Positions 50,014 through 58,112 of a DNA stretch of 64,000 nucleotides are shown here, one piece after another; the first letter of the stretch is position 1, and each line of letters begins with the position of its first letter. The DNA is from Pycnococcus provasolii. Lineage: Eukaryota; Chlorophyta; Pseudoscourfieldiophyceae; Pseudoscourfieldiales. The stretch spans positions 1 to 64,000 of the forward strand of contig CP150553.1 in NCBI GenBank assembly GCA_049487715.1, written 5' to 3'. The position numbers were made by a program, and so were the translations under genes. The notes below the pieces were generated by a model that saw only the letters and a program-made list of their open reading frames with translations, made no database searches and was not told where the DNA came from.

Positions 50014-52248
50014 TTGTGCCTTGTGCGAATCATGCCCTCCACGACCACACGTCACATCCATGTACGCTCTTGTAGCAGTCTACACGGAAGCTGGAGTAGT
50101 AGCAGTAGGCTTTCACACAGTAGTTGCAGTAGCAGAACCAACCTCACGCCTCATCTGACGTGCCACAGCTCTTCGTACACACGCATAGCGGCGTCAGCAG
50201 CCGCATCCGCGTCCGCGTCACCATCCGCCGCGTCCTCATCAACAAACGCGTCTTTACCTCTGGGAGATGCGACACACCACCACCACGCTCACGCTCACGC
50301 TCACCACGCATTCACACCACTACCTTCTTCCTCTTCGTCGTCGTCGTCGTCGTCGTCGTCGACAAAAGTGAGAACAAGGGCACTCACGCCGCTCTACGCG
50401 TCGACGTCCTTCCACGCGTCGGCAACGCCAGGAACGCCCGCGAACGCAGCGGCACACGTCAACTCGCTAAGGCTGCAAAGAGAGGTTGCTCCTAGAGCAA
50501 CCACCTCGGAAGCAGAGTGGACAATTAGCGAAAGAGACTACCCCGAGGGAGATGTCGTACTCGGCGTCGAGGTGCGCACGCACAGCGTCAAGGCGGCTCT
50601 CGTAGACGTCGCGAACGGAGAGTTTCAAAGGCCGGGACTCGTCGCGAAAGTTAACGAACCGTACGGCGCAGACGAACTCATCGACGCCATGCGGCGTGCC
50701 GTCGACAGCTACTCCGAGTACTCAGGACCGATTGGGTGCAGCGTAACGCGCGCGGTCGTGCGACAGTTTGGAAACGAAAGCCAGTTCCTCGAAGAAGTGC
50801 GTGGACGCCTGCGACGACCGGACACGTGCTCCATGATTCACAGCGAGGCGGCTGCATACGGAGAGATGGTGTACGGAGCAGGTTCTCTGTCGTGCAACGA
50901 CAGGAGCGACGACGGCGAGGTGTGCCGACGTGTCATCGTCGCCACCTTGGGGCGAGGATTAGGTGCCAAGGTGCTTGTCGGTGGCCAGATCAGCCTCAAG
51001 GACGATGTCACGCACCTCACGTGGCAATTTGAGATGGCACTTGCGAAACTTCTGCGTCAACACAACCTGCAGTCGAAAGCTGTGGTCACACCTCCGGCAC
51101 CCGACGACGACCATGACTGGAACGACGTGCTCGACGACGAGTGGCCGCTCGGCGTGGCGTGGAGCGACTACGGAAATCTTGTGGGAAAGTTCCTGCGCAA
51201 GGTTGGTCACGCCGTGCGCGCGGATATGGTCGTCGTCACACCCACGGGGTGTGCCGCCACCATCCCACCTGACGTCCTGCTGTCTCTGCTCCAGCGAGGC
51301 ATCGAGCGCAGCGGCGACGGCGACGGTGACGAGGTACAGTCGCCAACGTGGAAGCTGCTGGCGGCGGAGAAACCGCAGGGATGCCTCGTAAAGGGCGCGG
51401 CGCGTGGCGCGTACGTTCGCCTCAGCGCGCGAAAAGCATGCGCCAAGGTGCACGCCGCCCTCGCCGCGAAGTTTGGGCGCAGCGATGCGCCGATAGACGC
51501 CGACGCCGCCGTGACGTCTTCCGTGGACGAGGATGCCGCGAAGACAGCCGCGCGAACGATCGACGTCGATGCGGCGGTGGCTGCGCTCGACGCGGATGGC
51601 GACGGCGGCGTGTCGGCAGGGGACCTCGTCGCGAGCAGCGTCGACGTGCTGGGAGTCAGTCTCACGGATTACTCGTCGCAGGCGGTCATCCGCTCCATCT
51701 GCGGCGAACGAGAGCAGTTCAACGCCGAACTTCTAGCCTCCTGGTACGAGGCTGAGCTCATCAGCCAGTCTGTGGTTCCCGTGATGTGCTTCGCTGACCT
51801 ACGCGAGAGCTTGGAGCGCGCGCGCAAGGCGAGCGTGAGCGGAAATGGCGCGCAGTTCATCGTGCTCGAAGTCACGAGCGACTCGTGCCGAGCATGTCGC
51901 AAGTTTGAGCGCAAATTTGAGCGGATCGCGTCGAGGGAATCTATGCGTGGTCGAGCAACCTTCCTTCGCCTGCAGACGGGTGTTGGCAAGGGCAAGGCTG
52001 CCGCGGCAGTGTGCGATTGGCTCAAGGTGGAGGCGACTCCAACCGCAATATTCTTTAAGGGCAAGGAGGAGGTTGGGCGCTTCGTCGGTTCGGATGTGAT
52101 GCGATTCGATCGCGAACTGCAGAGCGTGCTTGACGGCACCGCAGATGCAGCCGCGATCGAGCAACAGCAGAATGCGGACAATGAGCATACGCAGAACCAT
52201 GAGGAGCAAGGAGCTCAGGAGGAGGAGGAGGTTGTCGTTGCCAAATGA
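50014..52248 (+). CDS. Glucokinase-like pseudokinase / EF-hand / thioredoxin-like fusion
   Basis: This 744-residue protein has a Ser/Ala/His-rich N-terminus of about 150 residues, plausibly a plastid transit peptide. Residues about 175-470 follow the ROK/polyphosphate-glucokinase order: GVEVRTHSVKAALVDV, then SEAAAYGEMVYGAG, then VATLGRGLGAKVLVGGQ. Where active enzymes have an Asn-Asp catalytic pair (NDADAA type), this protein has Ile275-His276-Ser277-Glu278, so the base is missing. An EF-hand loop runs D526 to D537 (DADGDGGVSAGD). A thioredoxin-like domain follows, with CRAC at 625-628 and the cis-Pro region ATPTAIFFKG. The tail is acidic. A Ca2+- and redox-responsive carbohydrate or polyphosphate sensor is inferred. 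The order of the three modules is seen directly. Confidence 0.7.
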   Translation: MCLVRIMPSTTTRHIHVRSCSSLHGSWSSSSRLSHSSCSSRTNLTPHLTCHSSSYTRIAASAAASASASPSAASSSTNASLPLGDATHHHHAHAHAHHAFTPLPSSSSSSSSSSSSTKVRTRALTPLYASTSFHASATPGTPANAAAHVNSLRLQREVAPRATTSEAEWTISERDYPEGDVVLGVEVRTHSVKAALVDVANGEFQRPGLVAKVNEPYGADELIDAMRRAVDSYSEYSGPIGCSVTRAVVRQFGNESQFLEEVRGRLRRPDTCSMIHSEAAAYGEMVYGAGSLSCNDRSDDGEVCRRVIVATLGRGLGAKVLVGGQISLKDDVTHLTWQFEMALAKLLRQHNLQSKAVVTPPAPDDDHDWNDVLDDEWPLGVAWSDYGNLVGKFLRKVGHAVRADMVVVTPTGCAATIPPDVLLSLLQRGIERSGDGDGDEVQSPTWKLLAAEKPQGCLVKGAARGAYVRLSARKACAKVHAALAAKFGRSDAPIDADAAVTSSVDEDAAKTAARTIDVDAAVAALDADGDGGVSAGDLVASSVDVLGVSLTDYSSQAVIRSICGEREQFNAELLASWYEAELISQSVVPVMCFADLRESLERARKASVSGNGAQFIVLEVTSDSCRACRKFERKFERIASRESMRGRATFLRLQTGVGKGKAAAAVCDWLKVEATPTAIFFKGKEEVGRFVGSDVMRFDRELQSVLDGTADAAAIEQQQNADNEHTQNHEEQGAQEEEEVVVAK

Positions 52249-52250
52249 AA

Positions 52251-52280
52251 TTTGATTTGATTTGATTTGATTTGATTTGT
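52251..52280. repeat. TTTGA pentanucleotide microsatellite
   Basis: Five to six tandem TTTGA units begin three bases after the stop codon of the fusion gene, so they lie in its 3' UTR. Confidence 0.92.
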
Positions 52281-52326
52281 TTTTCTTTACTACTTTTCGA
52301 TTTGTTATTATTTTTTTCTGAGATCC

Positions 52327-52439
52327 CTCATTCAGTAATGAAGTTGCACTTTAGTTTGTCCAACGGTCGTCCATTCACATCATTCACTTTCACCATTCAG
52401 CCCATTCATTCAGCGGTGCCATTCACTGCGCGTTTTTGT
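52327..52439 (+). repeat. 3'-flank repeat, copy 1
   Basis: This copy runs from CTCATTCAGTAATG to GCGCGTTTTTG. It is about 70% similar by eye to 55399-55499 in the same orientation. It lies about 80 bp downstream of the fusion-gene stop. Confidence 0.75.
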
Positions 52440-53301
52440 TCATGGCGCAGGTGATTTCGAAGGTTGTATTACGCCGGCCGTCATACAACGAGGGCAACGG
52501 GTACACCCGTGACCTGGCCAGGCTTTGAAGCGCAGAACAAAGTGCACTCATGGAGAGAGGTTCATGGGTGCATCCCGGCATCGACGGGGTTAAAAGTATT
52601 GGACAGTATTTGCTTCCAGAGCAGAGAGGAGCTGAGGGAGGGAGTTGTTAACCCCTCCCAAAAAGGCTGTTCACGTTTGCCAAGGCCCATTGTGAAAATA
52701 AATATCTGAAGGTTCGCAAGAAGGCAGGCAGCGCCATTCCCCACCAAGACCGAAACACAATCAGATTTTAGTCGCGGTTCCACGCAAAAAGTGCCCAAAA
52801 AGTGCACACGTCAACGCAAACACGCGGTGGGGAGGACGGGACAGACGCGGTGGGCTGCCTACCGATGATGGGTTCCAGTAGCCCGCCAAAGACAGGGAAC
52901 GCGAAATTTTCCCTGAAACGCGCAAGAAACCAAGAACCAAAAAAAGAAAAAAAAAACACAAACAAACGCACAAAAGCAAAACAAAACAAAACAAAACATG
53001 CAATGAGCGGAGGAATGAGGCCATCCGAGGCGAAGAAGGAAAGGGAAGGAATTATGAATGGGCAAGTCATAAACGCCCAGTGAAGTTGTTTTTATAAAAT
53101 AAATTAATAAAACTTAACTTCACTGCAAGGGCACATTTGGGACATTTGGGACATTTGGGAAAGGGAAGCCACTTAACCTTAACTGGCCTTGCAAGCCTTC
53201 TTCTTCTTCAACTCAACTGATGAGACCAACTTCAGGCTTCTTCTTCCTTCCGGGCCTCTCCTTCTTCTTTTCCCTGCTCTTCTTGTGCCACTCGTCCAAG
53301 C

Positions 53302-55387
53302 ATGATGAATGGCTCCCACGCTGCCTCTCTGCTCTCAGGAGGACGCGTCTCATGCTCGTGCTCCACCTCCTGCTCGTCCTCTAATGGTCACAACCTCTCC
53401 TTATGTTCAACCGTTGCGCGACGACAGAGACACCTGAGACACCTGGGACATGGTGGTTCTTTTTCAGGTGGCCATTTCTTGAAAAAGGGGGTCCCTTGGG
53501 TTCAGCATGTCTTGACACACCCGCACATGGGGAGAGCTTCAAGGCCGGAAGAGCACGCCAAGGCGAAACACGTCTCAGTCAGACTGCAAATACCCAACGA
53601 AGATAGACAGGTGGTCGCGCAGGATGAAGCGGCGAGGATGGTCGTCGTCGGAAACACCGAGTATGTTCACACACACACGCTTGCTTTGCTTTGCTTTGCT
53701 TTGCTTTGCTTTGGGATAGGAAAAGTGGAGAACAAGGAGCTGACCAGAAGATATATGTCACCCACAACAACACATCTTAACTTGAAACTGCGCAAACAGG
53801 GAACTCGGACACTGGGACGTCGCAAGCGCGGTCCCCATGTCGCAAGTCAACGGCGTCTGGCTCACCGACGTTGCGCTTCCCGCGGGAACGCGGGTGGAGT
53901 ACAAGTACGTCGCCATGCGAGACGGGGGAGACGCACACTGGTGGCCTGGCGATAACCTCGTGCTCACCGTTCCGGAGGGCGAAAACTTACCACCACGGTA
54001 TGTCGCGTGCGACAACCTCAGCGGAAGGTCCACGCGCTTTGTCGCGGCGGTGGACAACGACCACAGCACGGGTGCTGAGGTGCCATTCTCAGAGTGGATT
54101 CGACACGGAGGTGCCGCGCCCGCGCTAGCCGCAGCCGCAGCGGGCGGCGCCGTCCTCACAGCCGCGGCGATGTCCATGATGCAAAACGGGCCGCCGTTCA
54201 GCGCCGAACACTGGCGCACGTTCGCATCACTGTCTTCAGTCGACCGCCCAATGCCCACGTCAAGTGCACGCTCGCGCCTCGTACCGCCATCTGAGATGAC
54301 GCTTGGCGCGTCGGTGGTTACCACGGTGCGAACGCGAGTAGCGGACGCGTCTCGCGTCGTCGGAAGCGAGGTGGCGAACCTCGTCGAGCAAGTGCGCAGG
54401 ACTCCCGACAAAAACACGCCGGCGTACAAGGCGAACGAGAAACGAGAAGAGAGGTTCCGCGAGGGGTTGGCCGACCTGAGCGAAGACTTGGGTTACTACA
54501 TGCGGTACACGACTTGGCTGGCTCACGTGAGCCTGCTGCACTTGCGCTTCGCAGCCATGCGTGTTGCATACGAAGCCGAGGTTGCGGGCCATTCGATGGC
54601 AAGCGCGGCGCAGAGCTACGCTTACGAGCACGCCGGTGCTTGGTCGACGAATGCGGTTGAGGCAATTGCGCTGACGAAAGAATGGTGCGTTGATCAAGCA
54701 ACAGGCTTTGGCGTGTTCGTATCGGATTGGCGAACGGCGGGTGCGATGGCAACCGCCGCCGCAACTTTCGCCGCGATGGGCGAGCACGTGAAAATGCTAG
54801 CATCCTTCCTGGCGGCAAATCCGTCGACGGCTGGGCAGCTTTTTGCCGTTGTGGCGGGCGGTGCTGTGCTCTCCCTGGCGGTGCGCAAATCTTTGCTTGC
54901 TTCGCGGCTTACGCATGCCCCCGCCGTTGACGCGCCCCCGTCGCCTGATGCGTCTGCCGCCACGACGGAGTCCGAGAGTCGGGAGGCCACATCCGCCACC
55001 ATTCTGCGGGACATTGGCCGAAATGTCCAGCTCAAGCTTGAGGAGAGGATACAACTGCTTCGCGAGCTGGTGGAGGCGAAAGAGATGACGATTCACTCGT
55101 CGATGCAGACGCTCATCGAGACGCAGGAGCAGTCTGAAATGCTTCGCAGGAACCTTGATAAGACGGCACGGCAGCGTGACGAGCTGAGTGGCGAGGTGGA
55201 ACGTCTCAAGGAGGCACTTCTTGAGTCGACGGCTCAGTCGTCGCGCACGTCGTCGGTGTCGCCGTCGAGCACGGCATATCGGGAACCCATGAGCCATGCG
55301 CTCAATATCGACCCCATCGTGACGAAGCGATTCGCGGAGTTGCAGCGTAGGTACGAGGAACGAAAGGCAAAGGAGGAGCAGCACTAA
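53302..55387 (+). CDS. CBM20 starch-binding protein with coiled coil
   Basis: Two exons (53302-53660 and 53800-55387) give 648 residues. Splicing joins VVVGNTE to ELGHWDVASAVPM, restoring a CBM20 starch-binding domain (about residues 90-195). The domain continues GVWLTDVALPAG, VEYKYV and WWPGDN, with the aromatic residues that contact glucan. The first 90 residues are Ser/Arg/His-rich and may be a plastid transit peptide. ATG 53302 is chosen but a later start (53527) is possible. Two small-residue hydrophobic stretches near residues 215 and 465 (LFAVVAGGAVLSLAV) suggest membrane contact. The C-terminal 130 residues form a coiled coil. CBM20 plus a coiled coil and possible membrane segment suggests a starch-granule tether or initiation factor rather than an enzyme. 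Confidence 0.8.
53661..53799 (+). other. Intron of the CBM20 gene
   Basis: A 139-bp GT-AG intron (GTATGT donor, CGCAAACAG acceptor). It contains a short AC run and six TTGCT pentanucleotides (53681-53713). Splicing across it is in phase 2 and rebuilds the conserved GNTEELGHW motif. Confidence 0.88.
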
Positions 55388-55398
55388 GATAACATCGG

Positions 55399-55499
55399 CT
55401 CATTCAGTAATGGAACTGGGTTTACTTCGTCCAACAAGGTCGTCCGTTCACACCTTTCGCACTCACCATTCAGCCCATCCATCCAACAGCGCGTTTGTA
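55399..55499 (+). repeat. 3'-flank repeat, copy 2
   Basis: This copy begins 12 bp after the CBM20 gene stop and resembles 52327-52439. Shared blocks include CTCATTCAGTAATG, TCGTCC, TTCAC, CACCATTCAGCCCAT and GCGCGTTT. Confidence 0.75.
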
Positions 55500-55585
55500 C
55501 AATTCAATTCGTGGGAAAAGGAGCGTGACTTGGAGTCGAGGCTTGCAATCATGTACTTTACAACACACTGTCTTTTTTTTGTTGT

Positions 55586-56152
55586 TTACCCGTACTTTCT
55601 TGGCACGTCGTCGTCGTCGTCGCCGCCTTGGTTCGCATCTTCTGTGCCCGCCTGCTCCGGGTCGACGCGGTCACTTTCTGCAAGTCCCATTCCGAGCGAA
55701 CCCTGCAGCGCCTCGACGACCTCGATTCTGTTGTGTGCAATAGCCTCGTCGAGCGGCGTTCTGGAACTCTTGTTGAGCACCGCGACGCTCGCCCCCGCGT
55801 CAACGAGCTTCCGTGCCACCTGCGCCTGTCCGTTCACGCACGCCCAGTGCAGTGCCGTTGACCCTTCAGCGTTGGGCACGTCAACATCCGCGCCTCTTTC
55901 GACGAGCACGTCGACAATGCTCGCGTGTCCGTTGGCGGCGGCCATGTGCAGCGCCGTTTTGTTGTCCCACGCCACCGCGCCGTCGATGCGCGTGTCCTTG
56001 AGCAGGAACAGGAGGTCGTCGTGGTCGCCGTACCTCGCGCAGTCGACCGCCTGTTCCGAGAGCTGCTCGAGGCTCCAGAGGCTGACGTCGTGGCCCGCGT
56101 AACCGCTCTCAGGAGGCGCGACCAGTTCAAGGCCGCCTGATTCCGCCGCCAT
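55586..56152 (-). CDS. Ankyrin-repeat protein
   Basis: This 188-residue protein has about four ankyrin repeats at residues 38-150. The central ones are canonical: NKTALHMAAANGHASIVDVL, EGSTALHWACVNGQAQVARK and SRTPLDEAIAHNRIEVVEAL. An acidic Asp/Gly-rich C-terminus follows. The small size, the N-terminal CARYGDHDDLLFLLKD and the acidic tail resemble yeast Yar1, the Rps3 chaperone in 40S assembly. Many small ankyrin proteins look alike, so that link is only a suggestion. No signal peptide is seen. It is convergent with the CBM20 gene and divergent from the JmjC gene. Confidence 0.85.
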   Translation of the reverse strand: MAAESGGLELVAPPESGYAGHDVSLWSLEQLSEQAVDCARYGDHDDLLFLLKDTRIDGAVAWDNKTALHMAAANGHASIVDVLVERGADVDVPNAEGSTALHWACVNGQAQVARKLVDAGASVAVLNKSSRTPLDEAIAHNRIEVVEALQGSLGMGLAESDRVDPEQAGTEDANQGGDDDDDVPRKYG

Positions 56153-56340
56153 ACTGCCAAGGGAAGGGAACGGCGAACGATGTGATTGATTGGGGGTTGG
56201 TTCGTCGAAAAACAGATGGGGAAAAATTCAATTGGGGGTTGGCCCCTGTCTCACCGACTCCTTTCCAGCTGATCATCACTGCTGTGCGATGCCGATGCCG
56301 AAACATTATTAGCGTGTGATATGAGTGAGGCCTCGTACAC

Positions 56341-57279
56341 ATGGCACGAAGCAACAACACTGTCACCCACCACGTTATATGCACGCCCGCACGCGTCTTA
56401 CCCGACCTCGCCTACAACAACCATGGACTCTTAGACGCCGACGAACCACTCATCGTTCAAGGCGCCGCGCTCGCGTGGCCGGCGTCGTCGTGGTCCGTAA
56501 CCGCGCTCTTAAAAAGGCACGGGGATGTACGAGGAACCACGCGCATTGCGGGTGCTCAGCAAGCGTCGTTCCCGTACGTTGATCCGTGGATTGGGTGCTG
56601 CGCCAAATGGACGTCGCGCACGTGGAAGGCGCCCGTCACAAGCAAAACCATGAAACTCAGAGACGTCGTCAACAACTTGCACGAAAGACGCATGTACTTT
56701 CAAGGAGCGGTACGAGGAACGAGCGTCCACGACGACGTCGGCAAGCCGGCCCTTTCCCTCAATCAAGAAAGCGACCCTTTATGGAGAGCCATCAGAGCAG
56801 GTGCTGCCGCCGGCAACCAGGAAGACGACATGGACGCGTACGTCGAAGCACAGCAACCTCGCCTATGGATAAGTGCCGACGGAAGCGTGAGTCCCACGCA
56901 CTTTGACGAGAGCTTAAGCGTGCTCGTTCAACTGCATGGGCAAAAGCGCATGCTGCTTTTCGATCCAGCCTGCACAGCTCGTCTGTGCCCGTATCCAAAT
57001 CACCACCCACTGCGACGTCGCGCTATGGTCGACATAACGGCAGACGAGGTGTGGCTGCGTTCGCGATTCCCTCGTTTCTTCGAAGAGCCACATATACACG
57101 CTGTGGAGGCGGTGGTGAATGCCGGCGACGTGCTCGTGTTCCCAGCGCGTTGGATGCACTGGACGGAAACGGTGAGCCCGGTTTCGTGCAGCTTGACGCG
57201 CCGGTTTCGTCCACGGCGCCGGTGGCAGCGAAGGAGTCGGCCGTTCCTGCGTTGGATGTGCGAGTCTAGTGCCCAATAG
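56341..57279 (+). CDS. JmjC / cupin-8 dioxygenase-like protein
   Basis: This 312-residue protein has the C-terminal JmjC fold of Fe(II)/2-oxoglutarate dioxygenases. The first iron ligands are in PTHFDESLSVLVQLHGQKRMLLFDP (His-x-Asp). The distal His is probably in VLVFPARWMHWTETVSP. The N-terminal part (VICTPARVLPDLAYNNH, DEPLIVQGAALAWPAS) matches the entry region of small cupin-8/JmjC proteins such as HSPBAP1 and JMJD5/7-type hydroxylases. These hydroxylate or demethylate proteins. The arginine-rich C-terminal end (RRFRPRRRWQRRSRP) is unusual and may be a nuclear signal. The substrate cannot be inferred. Confidence 0.78.
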   Translation: MARSNNTVTHHVICTPARVLPDLAYNNHGLLDADEPLIVQGAALAWPASSWSVTALLKRHGDVRGTTRIAGAQQASFPYVDPWIGCCAKWTSRTWKAPVTSKTMKLRDVVNNLHERRMYFQGAVRGTSVHDDVGKPALSLNQESDPLWRAIRAGAAAGNQEDDMDAYVEAQQPRLWISADGSVSPTHFDESLSVLVQLHGQKRMLLFDPACTARLCPYPNHHPLRRRAMVDITADEVWLRSRFPRFFEEPHIHAVEAVVNAGDVLVFPARWMHWTETVSPVSCSLTRRFRPRRRWQRRSRPFLRWMCESSAQ

Positions 57280-57375
57280 ATGAATATTTCGCTGTCACCG
57301 CCGAAATCTTGATTTGCACTTGTATGTAAATGTTTTTGACTACTTTTACGCGTACTGTACCGAGTGATGAGAAGG

Positions 57376-57400
57376 TTTCGTTTCGTTTCGTTTCGTTTCG
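57376..57400. repeat. TTTCG pentanucleotide microsatellite
   Basis: Five tandem TTTCG units lie between the JmjC gene and the TIM14 gene, 20 bp downstream of the latter's stop. Confidence 0.9.
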
Positions 57401-57419
57401 TAAGGGGTCGTTACAGAAA

Positions 57420-57758
57420 TCACAGCGCGGAGTCTCCTCTCTTCTTGCCAACGAGCATTTCTTTCGCCTCGTTGACTTTAGTTGCTATGTACGGCGACCC
57501 TCCTGCGTCCGGGTGGTTCGCGGTCATGATCCGTCTGTGCGCCTCCTTGATTTTGTCAGGCGGCGTGGACTCTCGCACGGCGAGTATCTTGCACGCTTCT
57601 CTTCGCGTCATGTTCGCCTCGAACCCGCCTTGGTAGAATCCCTTCCCGAAGGACTGCATGAGTTTTCCGCTGAGCATGTACTCGAAACCCAGCGCCGCCT
57701 GCCTCGCCGCGAGCGCCCCCGCCGCGACGGTCAGCCCCATCACGATCGGCGTCGCCAT
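57420..57758 (-). CDS. TIM14/PAM18 (DNAJC19-type) mitochondrial import co-chaperone
   Basis: This 112-residue protein has an N-terminal membrane helix (MATPIVMGLTVAAGALAAR) and then GGFEANMTRREACKILAV. The J domain keeps HPD in RRIMTANHPDAGGSPYIATKVNEAKEML. This is the characteristic sequence of PAM18, the inner-membrane J protein that stimulates mtHsp70 in the TIM23 import motor. The frame opens 17 codons upstream, but ATG 57758 matches the usual family start and length and is preferred. The neighbouring 5' flank carries a telomere-like tract. Confidence 0.94.
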   Translation of the reverse strand: MATPIVMGLTVAAGALAARQAALGFEYMLSGKLMQSFGKGFYQGGFEANMTRREACKILAVRESTPPDKIKEAHRRIMTANHPDAGGSPYIATKVNEAKEMLVGKKRGDSAL

Positions 57759-58112
57759 CGCCAGACGACGGATGATGCTTCCCAAGATTGAGATGGGGTT
57801 GGGAAACAAAGAAGGGAACGAACCGGGAAGAGGCGGAACCTGGAGAGGCTAACCCTAACCCTGAACCCTAACCCATAACCCATAACCCTAACCCATAACC
57901 CATAACCCTAACCCTAACCCTAACCCATACCCTAACCGGAGAGACAACAAGGACTGGTCGAACCCTCGAATCTCGAATGCTGTGTGTGGCCGGCCTTGCA
58001 CTACCTGTAGGGTAAGGTGAACTCATCCCCGATCATCATCATCAGGATTATCCGCGATCGAATCATTCGGATGATGCGACATCCAACTCGCCATGGCCAT
58101 GGTTGGTTCACG
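57759..58112. other. Divergent promoter region (TIM14 / fucosyltransferase-like)
   Basis: This spacer is dominated by the telomere-like tract. The plus-strand frame is open from 58017, giving an Ile/Arg-rich leader (ATCATCATCATCAGGATTAT) that is unlikely to be protein. ATG 58113 is preferred for the next gene. Confidence 0.5.
57850..57937. repeat. Interstitial telomere-like tract (CCCTAA / CCCATAA)
   Basis: About 13 CCTAAC-type units are interleaved with the variant AACCCATAACCCAT. They begin about 90 bp upstream of the TIM14 start codon, in the divergent promoter shared with the fucosyltransferase-like gene. Confidence 0.93.

Larger units (their letters stand above)
52249..53301. other. Long spacer with simple repeats
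   Basis: This is 1,050 bp between two plus-strand genes. It contains the TTTGA pentanucleotide run (52251-52280), the first copy of a 3'-flank repeat (52327-52439), an AAAACAAAACAAAACAAAAC tract (about 52975-52997) and three TTTGGGACA repeats (about 53135-53160). An open frame at 52464-52709 has no recognisable features. No RNA gene was identified by eye. Confidence 0.5.
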
